64,000 bases of DNA from Bartonella florencae (GTDB taxonomy: Bacteria > Pseudomonadota > Alphaproteobacteria > Rhizobiales > Rhizobiaceae), in contig NZ_HE997452.1 of assembly GCF_000312525.1 (NCBI RefSeq), forward strand, positions 104,519-168,518, given 5' to 3'. Every line of letters starts with the position of its first letter. The stretch's first letter is position 1. Of this stretch, positions 16,174-23,446 are shown piece by piece. A program made the position numbers and the translations under genes. Below the pieces are notes generated by a model. That model worked only from the letters and a program-made list of their open reading frames with translations, was not told where the DNA came from and made no database searches.

Positions 16174-17162
16174 GCCAATTCCTCCACATTACGGTTTTTC
16201 CATGCGGCTTTGACATGTTTAAGCGTCACCTCACTCTCATCCCCAAGGGCTGCCATGCGCGCCAACATCATGGTTTTATCAATCTGCCGTAAAGCCCCAG
16301 CTTTCAAACCAATACCGGTCAAAAACTTTATCGCCCCAGCATCTTCAATCCCCCAATCGTGAATGCGCGCCGCAATATCCTCACTATAAGGTTTGCGACG
16401 TTTCAAATGCATCGCCAAACGACTTTTAATTTGTGCATAAGAAGGTCCATTTTGACGATGCACGAGACGCCCCGAAATCTCATCATTGCCAACCAAAGCA
16501 AGCCCCGTACCATTGATATCAACAAAATGACGTAACTGATTAATCGCCTCATCCGTTAAATTTTGCGCCTCATCAACGATCAACAATGTTCCACCACCCA
16601 CACGCTCTAATCTCTTGCCAATGGCACGGGTTAAGCGGGTGGGATTATATTCCACCACGTCCAATTCTGCTGCCATATCATTCAAAATACCATGAACACT
16701 GCGTGTATGCGGGCTTGCTGTGACCAGATAAACATGCGGGCGGGTGGCGCGGTAATGGCGGCAAGTTTCCGTTTTGCCACTGCCCGCATCAAGGGTAATC
16801 ATCACCATATCCCCCGTACTTTGTGCCAGTGTTAACGTGTCAATGATTTCACAAGCTATACGGTTCTTTTGAAATGCAGGCTTTTCAGGGATCATCTCCA
16901 AAAGCCCTGCCGTTTCTTTTAACGCTTCAACCCATTGTTGAACTTTGGCATTTTGCTTGCCCAATTGCCCCGCATAACTGCCCGCATACCACTGCGAAAA
17001 GGTGCCATCCGGCATACCTATGCGCCGCGCTACTTCTGCTTTAGTCCAGCCATTCGTCCGTCCTAAAGCGCGCACGGAATCCACAAGCGCATCCCATAAA
17101 GCAATATCATCACTATTGCGGTTTTGTGCTGTCCCATCGGGCTGTTTTTTGGTCGCTCCCAA
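16170..17162 (-). CDS. MuB-like transposition ATPase; N-terminus probably in another frame
   Basis: 330 residues as open frame. MuB is the AAA+ ATPase that selects target DNA and activates MuA. An N-terminal HTH (TKAEVARRIGMPDGTFSQW) is followed by Walker A DAGSGKTE near residue 125 and Walker B LLIVDEAQN near residue 191. The frame begins with TTG without a Shine-Dalgarno. A better start, ATG at 17200 behind AAAGGGGA, reads MKYTINATVDKNPWERPK and joins this frame by a -1 shift at 17144-17150, giving 343 residues. Confidence 0.85.
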   Translation of the reverse strand: MGATKKQPDGTAQNRNSDDIALWDALVDSVRALGRTNGWTKAEVARRIGMPDGTFSQWYAGSYAGQLGKQNAKVQQWVEALKETAGLLEMIPEKPAFQKNRIACEIIDTLTLAQSTGDMVMITLDAGSGKTETCRHYRATRPHVYLVTASPHTRSVHGILNDMAAELDVVEYNPTRLTRAIGKRLERVGGGTLLIVDEAQNLTDEAINQLRHFVDINGTGLALVGNDEISGRLVHRQNGPSYAQIKSRLAMHLKRRKPYSEDIAARIHDWGIEDAGAIKFLTGIGLKAGALRQIDKTMMLARMAALGDESEVTLKHVKAAWKNRNVEELA

Positions 17163-17289
17163 GGATTTTTATCAACGGTTGCATTTATCGTGTACTTCAT
17201 ATATATTCCCCTTTCGTATTGATTTAGACATCGACAAGGGGAAGGGCTAAAATCTTGCCCCTTGTCTTTTGTCTTCAATGAACATTTAA

Positions 17290-17314
17290 AGCCGTACGCG
17301 ATACTAAAACGGCT
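17290..17314 (-). repeat. Hairpin copy 1 with conserved ACGCGATAC loop
   Basis: Stem AGCCGT (17290-17295) with ACGGCT (17309-17314), loop ACGCGATACTAAA on the plus strand. Copy 2 lies 189 bp away with a different stem but nearly the same loop. The paired stem change suggests selection on structure. Confidence 0.55.
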
Positions 17315-17478
17315 AACCTGACAAATCCCCCTCTCTTTCTTACACATCGGGGAACTTGCTAATTTCAAGGCTTCGCGCTCAAATCAAGGCAAAAACACCT
17401 GAAAACTTAATTGTATTGATTTAAAATATTGAAATGGATTAAGACTTCTCCTCCCCCCTTTCTTTGTTAACGCTTCAA

Positions 17479-17502
17479 GCTGGTACGCGATACAAAACCA
17501 GC
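17479..17502 (-). repeat. Hairpin copy 2 with conserved ACGCGATAC loop
   Basis: Stem GCTGGT (17479-17484) with ACCAGC (17497-17502), loop ACGCGATACAAA on the plus strand. It lies 42 bp after the MuA stop in transcription order. Confidence 0.55.
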
Positions 17503-17543
17503 CCCCCTTATAGGCACTCTTATAAGTCCCCCCCTCTCTTTTC

Positions 17544-19541
17544 TTATCTTCTAGGAAACTTAATCACTTCATGCGCCTCACTTGAAGCGCTAAGGCGCCT
17601 TAAAGCTTGGTGCAAATGTTGACTAAACTCTCCGGAATCCAAAGCCTCATCATCCCCTAAAACTGCATCATGAGCCTTTAAAGCCAGATTCCCCGCATTC
17701 TTTGGCATCAAACGGCTCACCTTTGGGGAAACAGGACGCTTGGACTTTGCATCATCACCCCTCCTTGCAACTTTTGCATAAACATCCGCCAACTGATCCG
17801 GCGCAAGCTTTGCCGCCAACTGCTTTTCTGCTTTAACAGCCTTCACATATTCTTTACGCAAACGCCCATTCAAACGCGCCGCCTGCTGGTCGTAAAAACC
17901 CACATCCGCAAGGCAAGGCGCCAAACAAAGCAACTGATTATTCAAATCATAAACCCGTAAATCTTGATGCAAATTATCCGAGTCAAAGCGTACAATCACC
18001 TTTTGCCCCGCATAGCTATTCAACGCCCGCGCCCAATAACGATTGCCATAAAAATGAATCTCACCTGTCCCCTTTTGCGTACGCAACGCCTCTGAAGTCA
18101 AAAGCCATAAAGCCCTCTGAGCTGCACTTGCTTGCCGAACAATCGTCCCCTCGGCTTGCAAACTCTCAGTAAAGGTCTCATCAAAACTGCGCCCCGCACA
18201 TGTCAGCGCCTTGCGTCCTTCTTGCGCATTATGCGCCACAATCTGCGCCCCAACATGGGTTTTAAATTCTTCCAATTCCATCGCGCGCTTGCCATAATCT
18301 TCAGGCTTTGCATCCGGTTTATTACCCGTATAAGCCCCCGCACATAACGGGTGTTTTGAAATCGCCTCTGCCAAATCACGCCATGCCCGCTCAATCGGTT
18401 TAGACTGTCCGCTATAAGGGGTCGTCCATTGCAATTGAATACCCAAACTGGTCAAAAGACCCTGCGGTTCATCCGCCTTAATCTTAAAACGAAAGCGGTT
18501 TTGCACGCCTCCAGAAATCCATTTGCTGGTAAAAGCACGCCCATTATCCAAAGTCATGCGCTCTGGTATTCCATAAGCCTCCACCATATCCCCAATCACC
18601 AAACGTACGATTTCCCAAGTCTCAGCATCCGATAAGCGCCACGATAAAATCTTGCCTGAATAAAGGTCTTGAATGGCAATCAGATAAAGCCGCACAGGCT
18701 TTTCTGTCCAAGGAACACGCACAAAAACATCCAACTTATGCCCGTCCATATTCACCGCTTCCATTGCATGCAAGGCACGCCGATCACGCCGTTGTGCGGG
18801 ATAAAGCTTTTTTGCCTTCTCCTCGCCCTCACGCGCTAACGCTACAACCGCCTTGGAAACTTGCGCCTTAAAACGACGGCGTAACGCCCGCTCTGAAGGG
18901 ATCGGCGCCCAACCTTTCTCCCGCGCAACCCCAACCATCCGCCGATAACATGCCGAAAATGCAGGACGTGAAGGGCGTAAATAGTCCGAACATAAAACCT
19001 CAAAAGCCTCTTCATGACAGGGTGCAAACGGCGAAACAGTCTCCTCACCATAACAAGGCGCAAGCGCTGCCAACCAATCAGGGCGCTCATACCCTTCAAC
19101 CATCTGCCGCCAATTAAAAAGCGACATCCGGCTAACCCCAAATTGCACCGCGCACAAACTTGCTGCATCATGCACCCCCATACCAGCATGGAGTAAGTCC
19201 TCCATATAACAAAGTGCCTTCAAACGCTGTTCACAACGGCTTTTATGCACCTTTGAAAGCCCTTCATAACGCGCCCAAAGCGCTTCTTTTTGTCTCTTTT
19301 CCTCTGCCTTGCGCAAAACATCAACACTCCCCGCCCGCAACAACAACGCCGCCCGCGCTCCCTCCGGCAATAAAGAAATGTGAATCTCCACAACAGGACG
19401 AGAAACGCCTTTAACTTTACGTATCAATTCACTTTGATGACGCCATGTGGTCGCCAAAATTTTACGCAATCCGCCCTTACTTTGCGGCAATCCTGGCAAA
19501 GCCGCCTTGGCTAATTCAGCAATACTAAACCACTCTTTCAT
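17544..19541 (-). CDS. MuA-like DDE transposase
   Basis: 665 residues, the size of MuA. The N-terminus FSIAELAKAALPGLPQSKGG is the Mu end/enhancer-binding winged helix. The catalytic core shows MNMDGHKLDVFV (first Asp), MTLDNGRAFTSKW (second Asp) and KPIERAWRDL (Glu), the DDE triad of the rve fold. It would cut and join prophage ends for replicative transposition. It overlaps the upstream small gene by 4 bp. No disruption is seen. Confidence 0.95.
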   Translation of the reverse strand: MKEWFSIAELAKAALPGLPQSKGGLRKILATTWRHQSELIRKVKGVSRPVVEIHISLLPEGARAALLLRAGSVDVLRKAEEKRQKEALWARYEGLSKVHKSRCEQRLKALCYMEDLLHAGMGVHDAASLCAVQFGVSRMSLFNWRQMVEGYERPDWLAALAPCYGEETVSPFAPCHEEAFEVLCSDYLRPSRPAFSACYRRMVGVAREKGWAPIPSERALRRRFKAQVSKAVVALAREGEEKAKKLYPAQRRDRRALHAMEAVNMDGHKLDVFVRVPWTEKPVRLYLIAIQDLYSGKILSWRLSDAETWEIVRLVIGDMVEAYGIPERMTLDNGRAFTSKWISGGVQNRFRFKIKADEPQGLLTSLGIQLQWTTPYSGQSKPIERAWRDLAEAISKHPLCAGAYTGNKPDAKPEDYGKRAMELEEFKTHVGAQIVAHNAQEGRKALTCAGRSFDETFTESLQAEGTIVRQASAAQRALWLLTSEALRTQKGTGEIHFYGNRYWARALNSYAGQKVIVRFDSDNLHQDLRVYDLNNQLLCLAPCLADVGFYDQQAARLNGRLRKEYVKAVKAEKQLAAKLAPDQLADVYAKVARRGDDAKSKRPVSPKVSRLMPKNAGNLALKAHDAVLGDDEALDSGEFSQHLHQALRRLSASSEAHEVIKFPRR

Positions 19542-19996
19542 GGCTGCCCCCTTTTAATGCGAACCGGAACCGCACGCATGGCTTTCAACCGCGCCGCAAT
19601 CTCACGCTGTTCCTGCTGCAATCGTGCAATTTCTGCCAAACGTGCTTCATCCCCTTGCAACAACAGCAAACCATCTTCACTCACCACCTCATCCCAAAGC
19701 CAAAAGGCGCCAGTTGCCCGCACAAAAGCTTTAAAGCGCGGCAAGGAAATATCCACCTGCTTACTTTCCGCTACATAAGCATCCAAACTCGCCTTACTCA
19801 AACAACCAATGCCTAAATAATGTGCCATACGCTCTGCAATCTCACTGCGCTCATAGCGGCATTCACGCAAAGCCCGCGCCATCGCCCGCTTAATGCGTGA
19901 GCGAAACCGCCCTAAATCAATCTGCGCAACAGGTTCACGACAGGGGAAAACCGGACGTTGAAAAAAATCAAGTTGATGAGAACCACGCGTCTTCAT
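19538..19996 (-). CDS. Small HTH-containing early protein
   Basis: 152 residues from the ATG at 19996, which overlaps the ParB-like stop (ATGA). A putative HTH spans ERSEIAERMAHYLG and LSKASLDAYVAE, then an acidic linker and a C-terminal coiled coil (ARLAEIARLQQEQREIAARL). No family is named with certainty. Coupled to MuA by a 4-bp overlap, so it probably acts in transposition or early control. Confidence 0.65.
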   Translation of the reverse strand: MKTRGSHQLDFFQRPVFPCREPVAQIDLGRFRSRIKRAMARALRECRYERSEIAERMAHYLGIGCLSKASLDAYVAESKQVDISLPRFKAFVRATGAFWLWDEVVSEDGLLLLQGDEARLAEIARLQQEQREIAARLKAMRAVPVRIKRGQP

Positions 19997-20967
19997 GCCT
20001 GCTCCTCCCCCGATTGCTTGTTCAAATAAGCATAAAACCGCGCCCGTGTCTGTGCATCCGCTCTCTGCCATACCCCCAACAATTGAGCAAAAACCCGTTC
20101 CTGCTCATTAACTTTCGGGGGTATATTAATCCCATTGACCAAATCAACAGCCCGCCGTAAATCCCCCTCAACCTGTTGCAAAGCAATCGCCACCCGTCGC
20201 TGCGCAACCGGCTCCATCTTTGCCAACTTCAACAACTGCGCTTGATTATCCGCCAAAGCAGTCCCCCGCAAAACAGACCGCAACTCCGGCTGTAAATGCT
20301 GAGCAATGCTGTTAAGACGTCTTACTGATTTTGAAGACAAACCAATACGGTCCGCCACATGTTCGGCAAAAGATAAAACTGTTCCTTGGCCACTATCTTT
20401 ATCGGTATGAGAAATAGGGACAACTTGTCCTAATTTCTCATCACCGATCAAAGGATCAACTTGATCCTTTGATTTTTTATCCCCTTCACCCCCAGTTTCA
20501 TTGTGCTCTGAAGAGCCATCATTTGGCAAAGGGACAACTTGTCCTTTTGCCACTTTGTCCTTTGTATATTGATTACCATGGTCCCCACCACGTTGAATCT
20601 CCCCATACTTCTTTTCCCACAATTCGCGATACGTCTGCACAAAAAGCGCACGGTCAATCACTGACAATTCATTGCGAAACAAATTCTCTGCAACCTCTAA
20701 AAGCGCAGCATTTTCTTTATCTGCCTGCACCACAACCGCTTCAATAGCGCTATACCCTAAAAGCTCCGCCGCCCGTAATCGATGCGCCCCCGCAATCAAC
20801 GTATAATGCCCCTCTTTCGCATTGGGCGTATGGCGCACCGTAATCGGATTCATCAACCCTTCTCGTGCCATCGATTGGGCAAGCGCCTTGGCATGCTCAT
20901 CATCAACAGGGCGTATACGCTCCGGTACAACAATCAAATCTAAAGAAATCTCTTGAAACCGTGCCAT
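19993..20967 (-). CDS. ParB-like protein (ParB/Srx N-terminal domain)
   Basis: 324 residues. N-terminal ParB/Srx domain: IVVPERIRPVDDEHAKALA, GLMNPITVRH, then the nucleotide-binding GAHRLRAAELLG near residue 59 and ENLFRNELSVIDRA. A central linker (~125-200) repeats QVVP/QVDP units, and its DNA holds three palindromes. A helical HTH-like part (LSSKSVRRLNSIAQHL) follows. ParB-like proteins in phages act as CTP-dependent clamps or regulators; here the gene sits between Ner and transposase, so a transposition or segregation role is possible. Confidence 0.8.
   Translation of the reverse strand: MARFQEISLDLIVVPERIRPVDDEHAKALAQSMAREGLMNPITVRHTPNAKEGHYTLIAGAHRLRAAELLGYSAIEAVVVQADKENAALLEVAENLFRNELSVIDRALFVQTYRELWEKKYGEIQRGGDHGNQYTKDKVAKGQVVPLPNDGSSEHNETGGEGDKKSKDQVDPLIGDEKLGQVVPISHTDKDSGQGTVLSFAEHVADRIGLSSKSVRRLNSIAQHLQPELRSVLRGTALADNQAQLLKLAKMEPVAQRRVAIALQQVEGDLRRAVDLVNGINIPPKVNEQERVFAQLLGVWQRADAQTRARFYAYLNKQSGEEQA
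20418..20551. repeat. Three palindromes inside the ParB-like gene
   Basis: GGACAACTTGTCC at 20418-20430; a perfect 27-bp palindrome at 20447-20473 with core GGATCAACTTGATCC; and a 27-bp palindrome with one mismatched pair at 20525-20551 with core GGACAACTTGTCC. Centres at 20424, 20460 and 20538. They encode the QVVP-like repeats of the linker. Confidence 0.75.
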
Positions 20968-21365
20968 TATCCAACCGCCTTATCCATTTCTCGTAAAAAC
21001 AAATCCATCGCACGCCCCGCCCATCTTCGATAAGCTTTCGCAAAAACTGGTTCCATTAACCGCCGATTAATCACTTGGAGTGACAGAGAAATAGAAGTCC
21101 GTTGCCGTTCTTGTATAGCGACAATACGCCGCCGTGGAACCTCAAACTGATAATGCAAAATATGAATAGCAATCTGTCGTGCTAATGCCGCATCAAATAA
21201 GCCATGCGGAGGGTCAATAATATATCGGATTGGTACATGCCTAAATCCACCACTCACTGCCTTAAAAGAACAGGAAAGCATAATTTGTAATCGTTCAACT
21301 TCGGAATAAGGATTAACGATATCGCGTCTGACATCTGGGGTCCATAAATTATAAGCCGCAACCAT
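20967..21365 (-). CDS. DnaA C-terminal-like HTH protein
   Basis: 132 residues from the ATG at 21365 (a GTG at 21395 is possible). The middle (ALARQIAIHILHYQFEVPRR followed by RTSISLSLQVINRRL) resembles the DnaA domain IV helix-turn-helix, ending in a basic helix. It overlaps the ParB-like gene as TAATG. Likely a DNA-binding early regulator; assignment is by motif resemblance only. Confidence 0.55.
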   Translation of the reverse strand: MVAAYNLWTPDVRRDIVNPYSEVERLQIMLSCSFKAVSGGFRHVPIRYIIDPPHGLFDAALARQIAIHILHYQFEVPRRRIVAIQERQRTSISLSLQVINRRLMEPVFAKAYRRWAGRAMDLFLREMDKAVG

Positions 21366-21559
21366 AACCACCCCCGATAAAGAAAACTTGACCACAAAAA
21401 CCTAAAAAACAACCCATCCAATCGGCTGCTTGATGAGGCAACAGTGTGCAATCTTTCTTGTCTATTTTGTATTGATCTTTAGACATTGATAAACCTTTTT
21501 ATCTTATGGTATCTAAATACATGGCAAATGCGCTAACACGCAGAGCCGTGTGACGAAGT

Positions 21560-21865
21560 TTAAGCAGCATTACCGCGCAAAGCAGAATGCGCACGCGAAT
21601 CTGTATTGGCATGTTTTGCTGCTTTAAAAATGCGACGGCGACTTTTGGGGTAGCGGTCGCTAAAAACCTGCTCGACGGGCAAACCGATAAAATCGGCAAT
21701 GGCGCGTTCGGCTTTCTCGTTAGACCGTGTCCAAATGTGTTGAACACTGGATGACGAGAGTTGATAAGCTTTCGCGAGCTCCGCCAAGGTCATGTTCCGG
21801 CGGCGTAGCTCAGCTAAAATACTATGGCGATCCCATACTTGAATGCATGTTTGTGTGGTTGTCAT
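21560..21865 (-). CDS. Ner-like regulator
   Basis: 101 residues with an N-terminal Ner/Nlp HTH: WDRHSILAELRRRNMTLAEL then AKAYQLSSSSVQHIWTR. Ner of Mu represses early transcription from the operator between it and the c gene. It is divergent from the repressor gene with 102 bp between, the Mu arrangement. The tail (PKSRRRIFKAAKHANTD) is basic. Confidence 0.9.
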   Translation of the reverse strand: MTTTQTCIQVWDRHSILAELRRRNMTLAELAKAYQLSSSSVQHIWTRSNEKAERAIADFIGLPVEQVFSDRYPKSRRRIFKAAKHANTDSRAHSALRGNAA

Positions 21866-21883
21866 AAACTTTCGCTCCTGCTT

Positions 21884-21910
21884 AAAACGGATATTCCAAC
21901 TATCCGTTTT
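21884..21910. promoter_or_regulatory. Candidate operator between ner and repressor genes
   Basis: Inverted repeat with 10-bp arms AAAACGGATA and TATCCGTTTT around a 7-bp spacer, 19 bp before the ner start. A shorter GCCC/GGGC dyad lies near 21937-21954. Position suits binding of Ner or the repressor. Confidence 0.5.
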
Positions 21911-21967
21911 TTGTGGGGTTAATTGTAAAATATCTGCCCTCTATAGCGGGCGGTAATTAGAGGTATA

Positions 21968-22549
21968 ATGCCAAATTCGGCTTTTGTAAATACCGAAAAT
22001 GGATTTGGAGTGATTTTTTTGGCACGACCTGAAAAAGAACCTGCAACAGAACTCGCAAAACGATTGCGTGAAATACGGCACACCCTTGGTTTTACGGAGC
22101 GCAAACAATTTGCTAAACATTTTGAAATCCCCGAAACGACTATGCGTAATTATGAAACGGGTTTGCAAGAACCCCCTGCATCTATAATGCGAATATATAA
22201 AGATCGCTGTGGAATATCCTTAGACTGGCTCGTCACTGGAGAAGGCGAAATGTTTACAGATATGGCAAAAGCAAAAGCAGCAGGTTTTAAAGCACCTACT
22301 ATTCCTGCTGGTCTCATGAAAAAACTTGGTCGCATCGCTTATACAACCTATCGCGATGAAAATATAAAACTCCCCCCTGAAGATATAGCGGAACTCGCGG
22401 CGGAACTTTATAAAAAACTGCAAGAGCTGGTTCAAGACATCAACGACACGGAAGAAATAGAGCTTACCTTGCCTCTTCTAAAATTGCATTTAAAGCGCCA
22501 AATAGAAGCCGAAAGAGCACATCTAGAAACTACACAAGATACGGCTTAA
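21968..22549 (+). CDS. Prophage repressor (c-like, XRE-type HTH)
   Basis: 193 residues, the only clear prophage gene on the plus strand. After a short leader, ELAKRLREIRHTLGFTERKQ and IPETTMRNYETGLQEPPASI form a Cro/CI-type HTH, followed by GISLDWLVTGEGEMF. A C-terminal helical part (ELAAELYKKLQELVQDI) may form oligomers. AGAGG lies 5 nt before the ATG. It likely maintains lysogeny and is not obviously a LexA-type protease. Confidence 0.88.
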   Translation: MPNSAFVNTENGFGVIFLARPEKEPATELAKRLREIRHTLGFTERKQFAKHFEIPETTMRNYETGLQEPPASIMRIYKDRCGISLDWLVTGEGEMFTDMAKAKAAGFKAPTIPAGLMKKLGRIAYTTYRDENIKLPPEDIAELAAELYKKLQELVQDINDTEEIELTLPLLKLHLKRQIEAERAHLETTQDTA

Positions 22550-22573
22550 TGCCCCTTTAATATGAAAAATACA

Positions 22574-22675
22574 GGCGCGTTTCTCTTTACATTAAGAAAC
22601 TTAAATAACGCATTGTTTTTAAATAATTATTTTTACAAAAAATAGAAACGCGCCATATGGCGCATATCTTTTTTG
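22574..22675 (+). terminator. Repressor-gene terminator region and inverted repeat
   Basis: GGCGCGTTTCT (22574-22584) pairs with AGAAACGCGCC (22644-22654), and a second palindrome GCGCCATATGGCGC (22650-22663) is followed by a T run. The latter is a plausible terminator for the repressor gene. The two structures overlap at 22650-22654, so only one forms at a time. Confidence 0.5.
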
Positions 22676-22731
22676 CTTTTTTGATCATTTTTGGCTGATT
22701 TTGCAATGCGCTTCACACTTTATCGGATTTT

Positions 22732-22901
22732 TTTCAAAGGCTTTTCAAAGGCGGTTTTCTGGGCTTTCACAGACTTTTTAAAAATCTTCAAAGGATTTTC
22801 AAAGACCTTTCAAAGCCTTTTCGCATTTTTACGCTCAAATTCCGATTTTCGCTCTTTTTAGCTCTTTTTTACAATTTTAGGTGTCAAAATCCAATTTGAC
22901 A
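22732..22901. mobile_element. Putative left end of the Mu-like prophage (transposase-binding region)
   Basis: Beyond the repressor gene, five TTTCAAAG/CTTCAAAG words start at 22732, 22743, 22786, 22797 and 22808, mostly 11 bp apart. GCGAAAA words follow on the minus strand. The inverted repeat TGTCAAA (22882-22888) / TTTGACA (22895-22901) offers a TG...CA terminus at about 22901. The exact end cannot be fixed because the other prophage end is outside the window. Confidence 0.5.
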
Positions 22902-22928
22902 AAACACGCATTTAATGCTAAATTTTAT

Positions 22929-23303
22929 ACATAAAAACAATAAATTATCACGTATTCCTATCTAATCCCACCTCTTCCCACTTAGTACAAAACCTAGTGT
23001 CAAACTACACTGTGCATCAATGCATCCCTTTCAAAAGATTTTAAAAAAACTTTCTCAAAGAATAAAGAACATTAAAGGGAAATATCCATAGCACACAAAA
23101 AGCTGTTGGTTTCTCACATCATGGTCGAGATTCAGAATCAAAATGCCTTGATGTTAGAAATTTTCTTGTAAAGTCACTAAAACTCAATCTAGAAAATAAA
23201 GTATTCATGGTAAAAAATGTGCATAAAAGAATGAATTATCATGCATTCCTATCTCATTCGTCCTGTTCCCCCAGTAAAAAGCTACTCTTAAACTATACTG
23301 AGA
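22929..23303. repeat. Diverged direct repeat pair in the prophage-pgi gap
   Basis: A segment of about 85 bp at 22929-23013 recurs at 23220-23303 with many substitutions; shared words include AATTATCA and ATTCCTATCT. The rest of 22910-23446 shows no credible gene. Likely a host intergenic repeat family rather than phage sequence. Confidence 0.5.
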
Positions 23304-23446
23304 CAGCATATGATTTATAATATTGTGGATGCTCTCAAATACAAGAATTGTCGTGATATTTTGAATTGATGAAAGAATGATGACGCTAGCTTGCACCTTC
23401 CTAAGCTTAAAGATGGTGCCACACAAAAGACTTTGCGGATTCTGTA

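Larger units (their letters stand above)
17163..17543 (-). other. MuA-MuB intergenic region with two related hairpins
   Basis: 381 bp without a recognised gene apart from the probable MuB N-terminal codons at 17150-17200. It contains two imperfect direct repeats, each with a 6-bp-stem hairpin around the same loop, each followed on the plus strand by a CCCCTCTCTTT-type tract. Neither hairpin is followed by a T run in the transcribed (minus) direction, so they are not simple terminators. Confidence 0.6.

Noticed and set aside
21884-21910. Rho-independent terminator
   Set aside because: The stem is followed by T residues on the plus strand, but no plus-strand gene ends before it; an operator between ner and c fits better.
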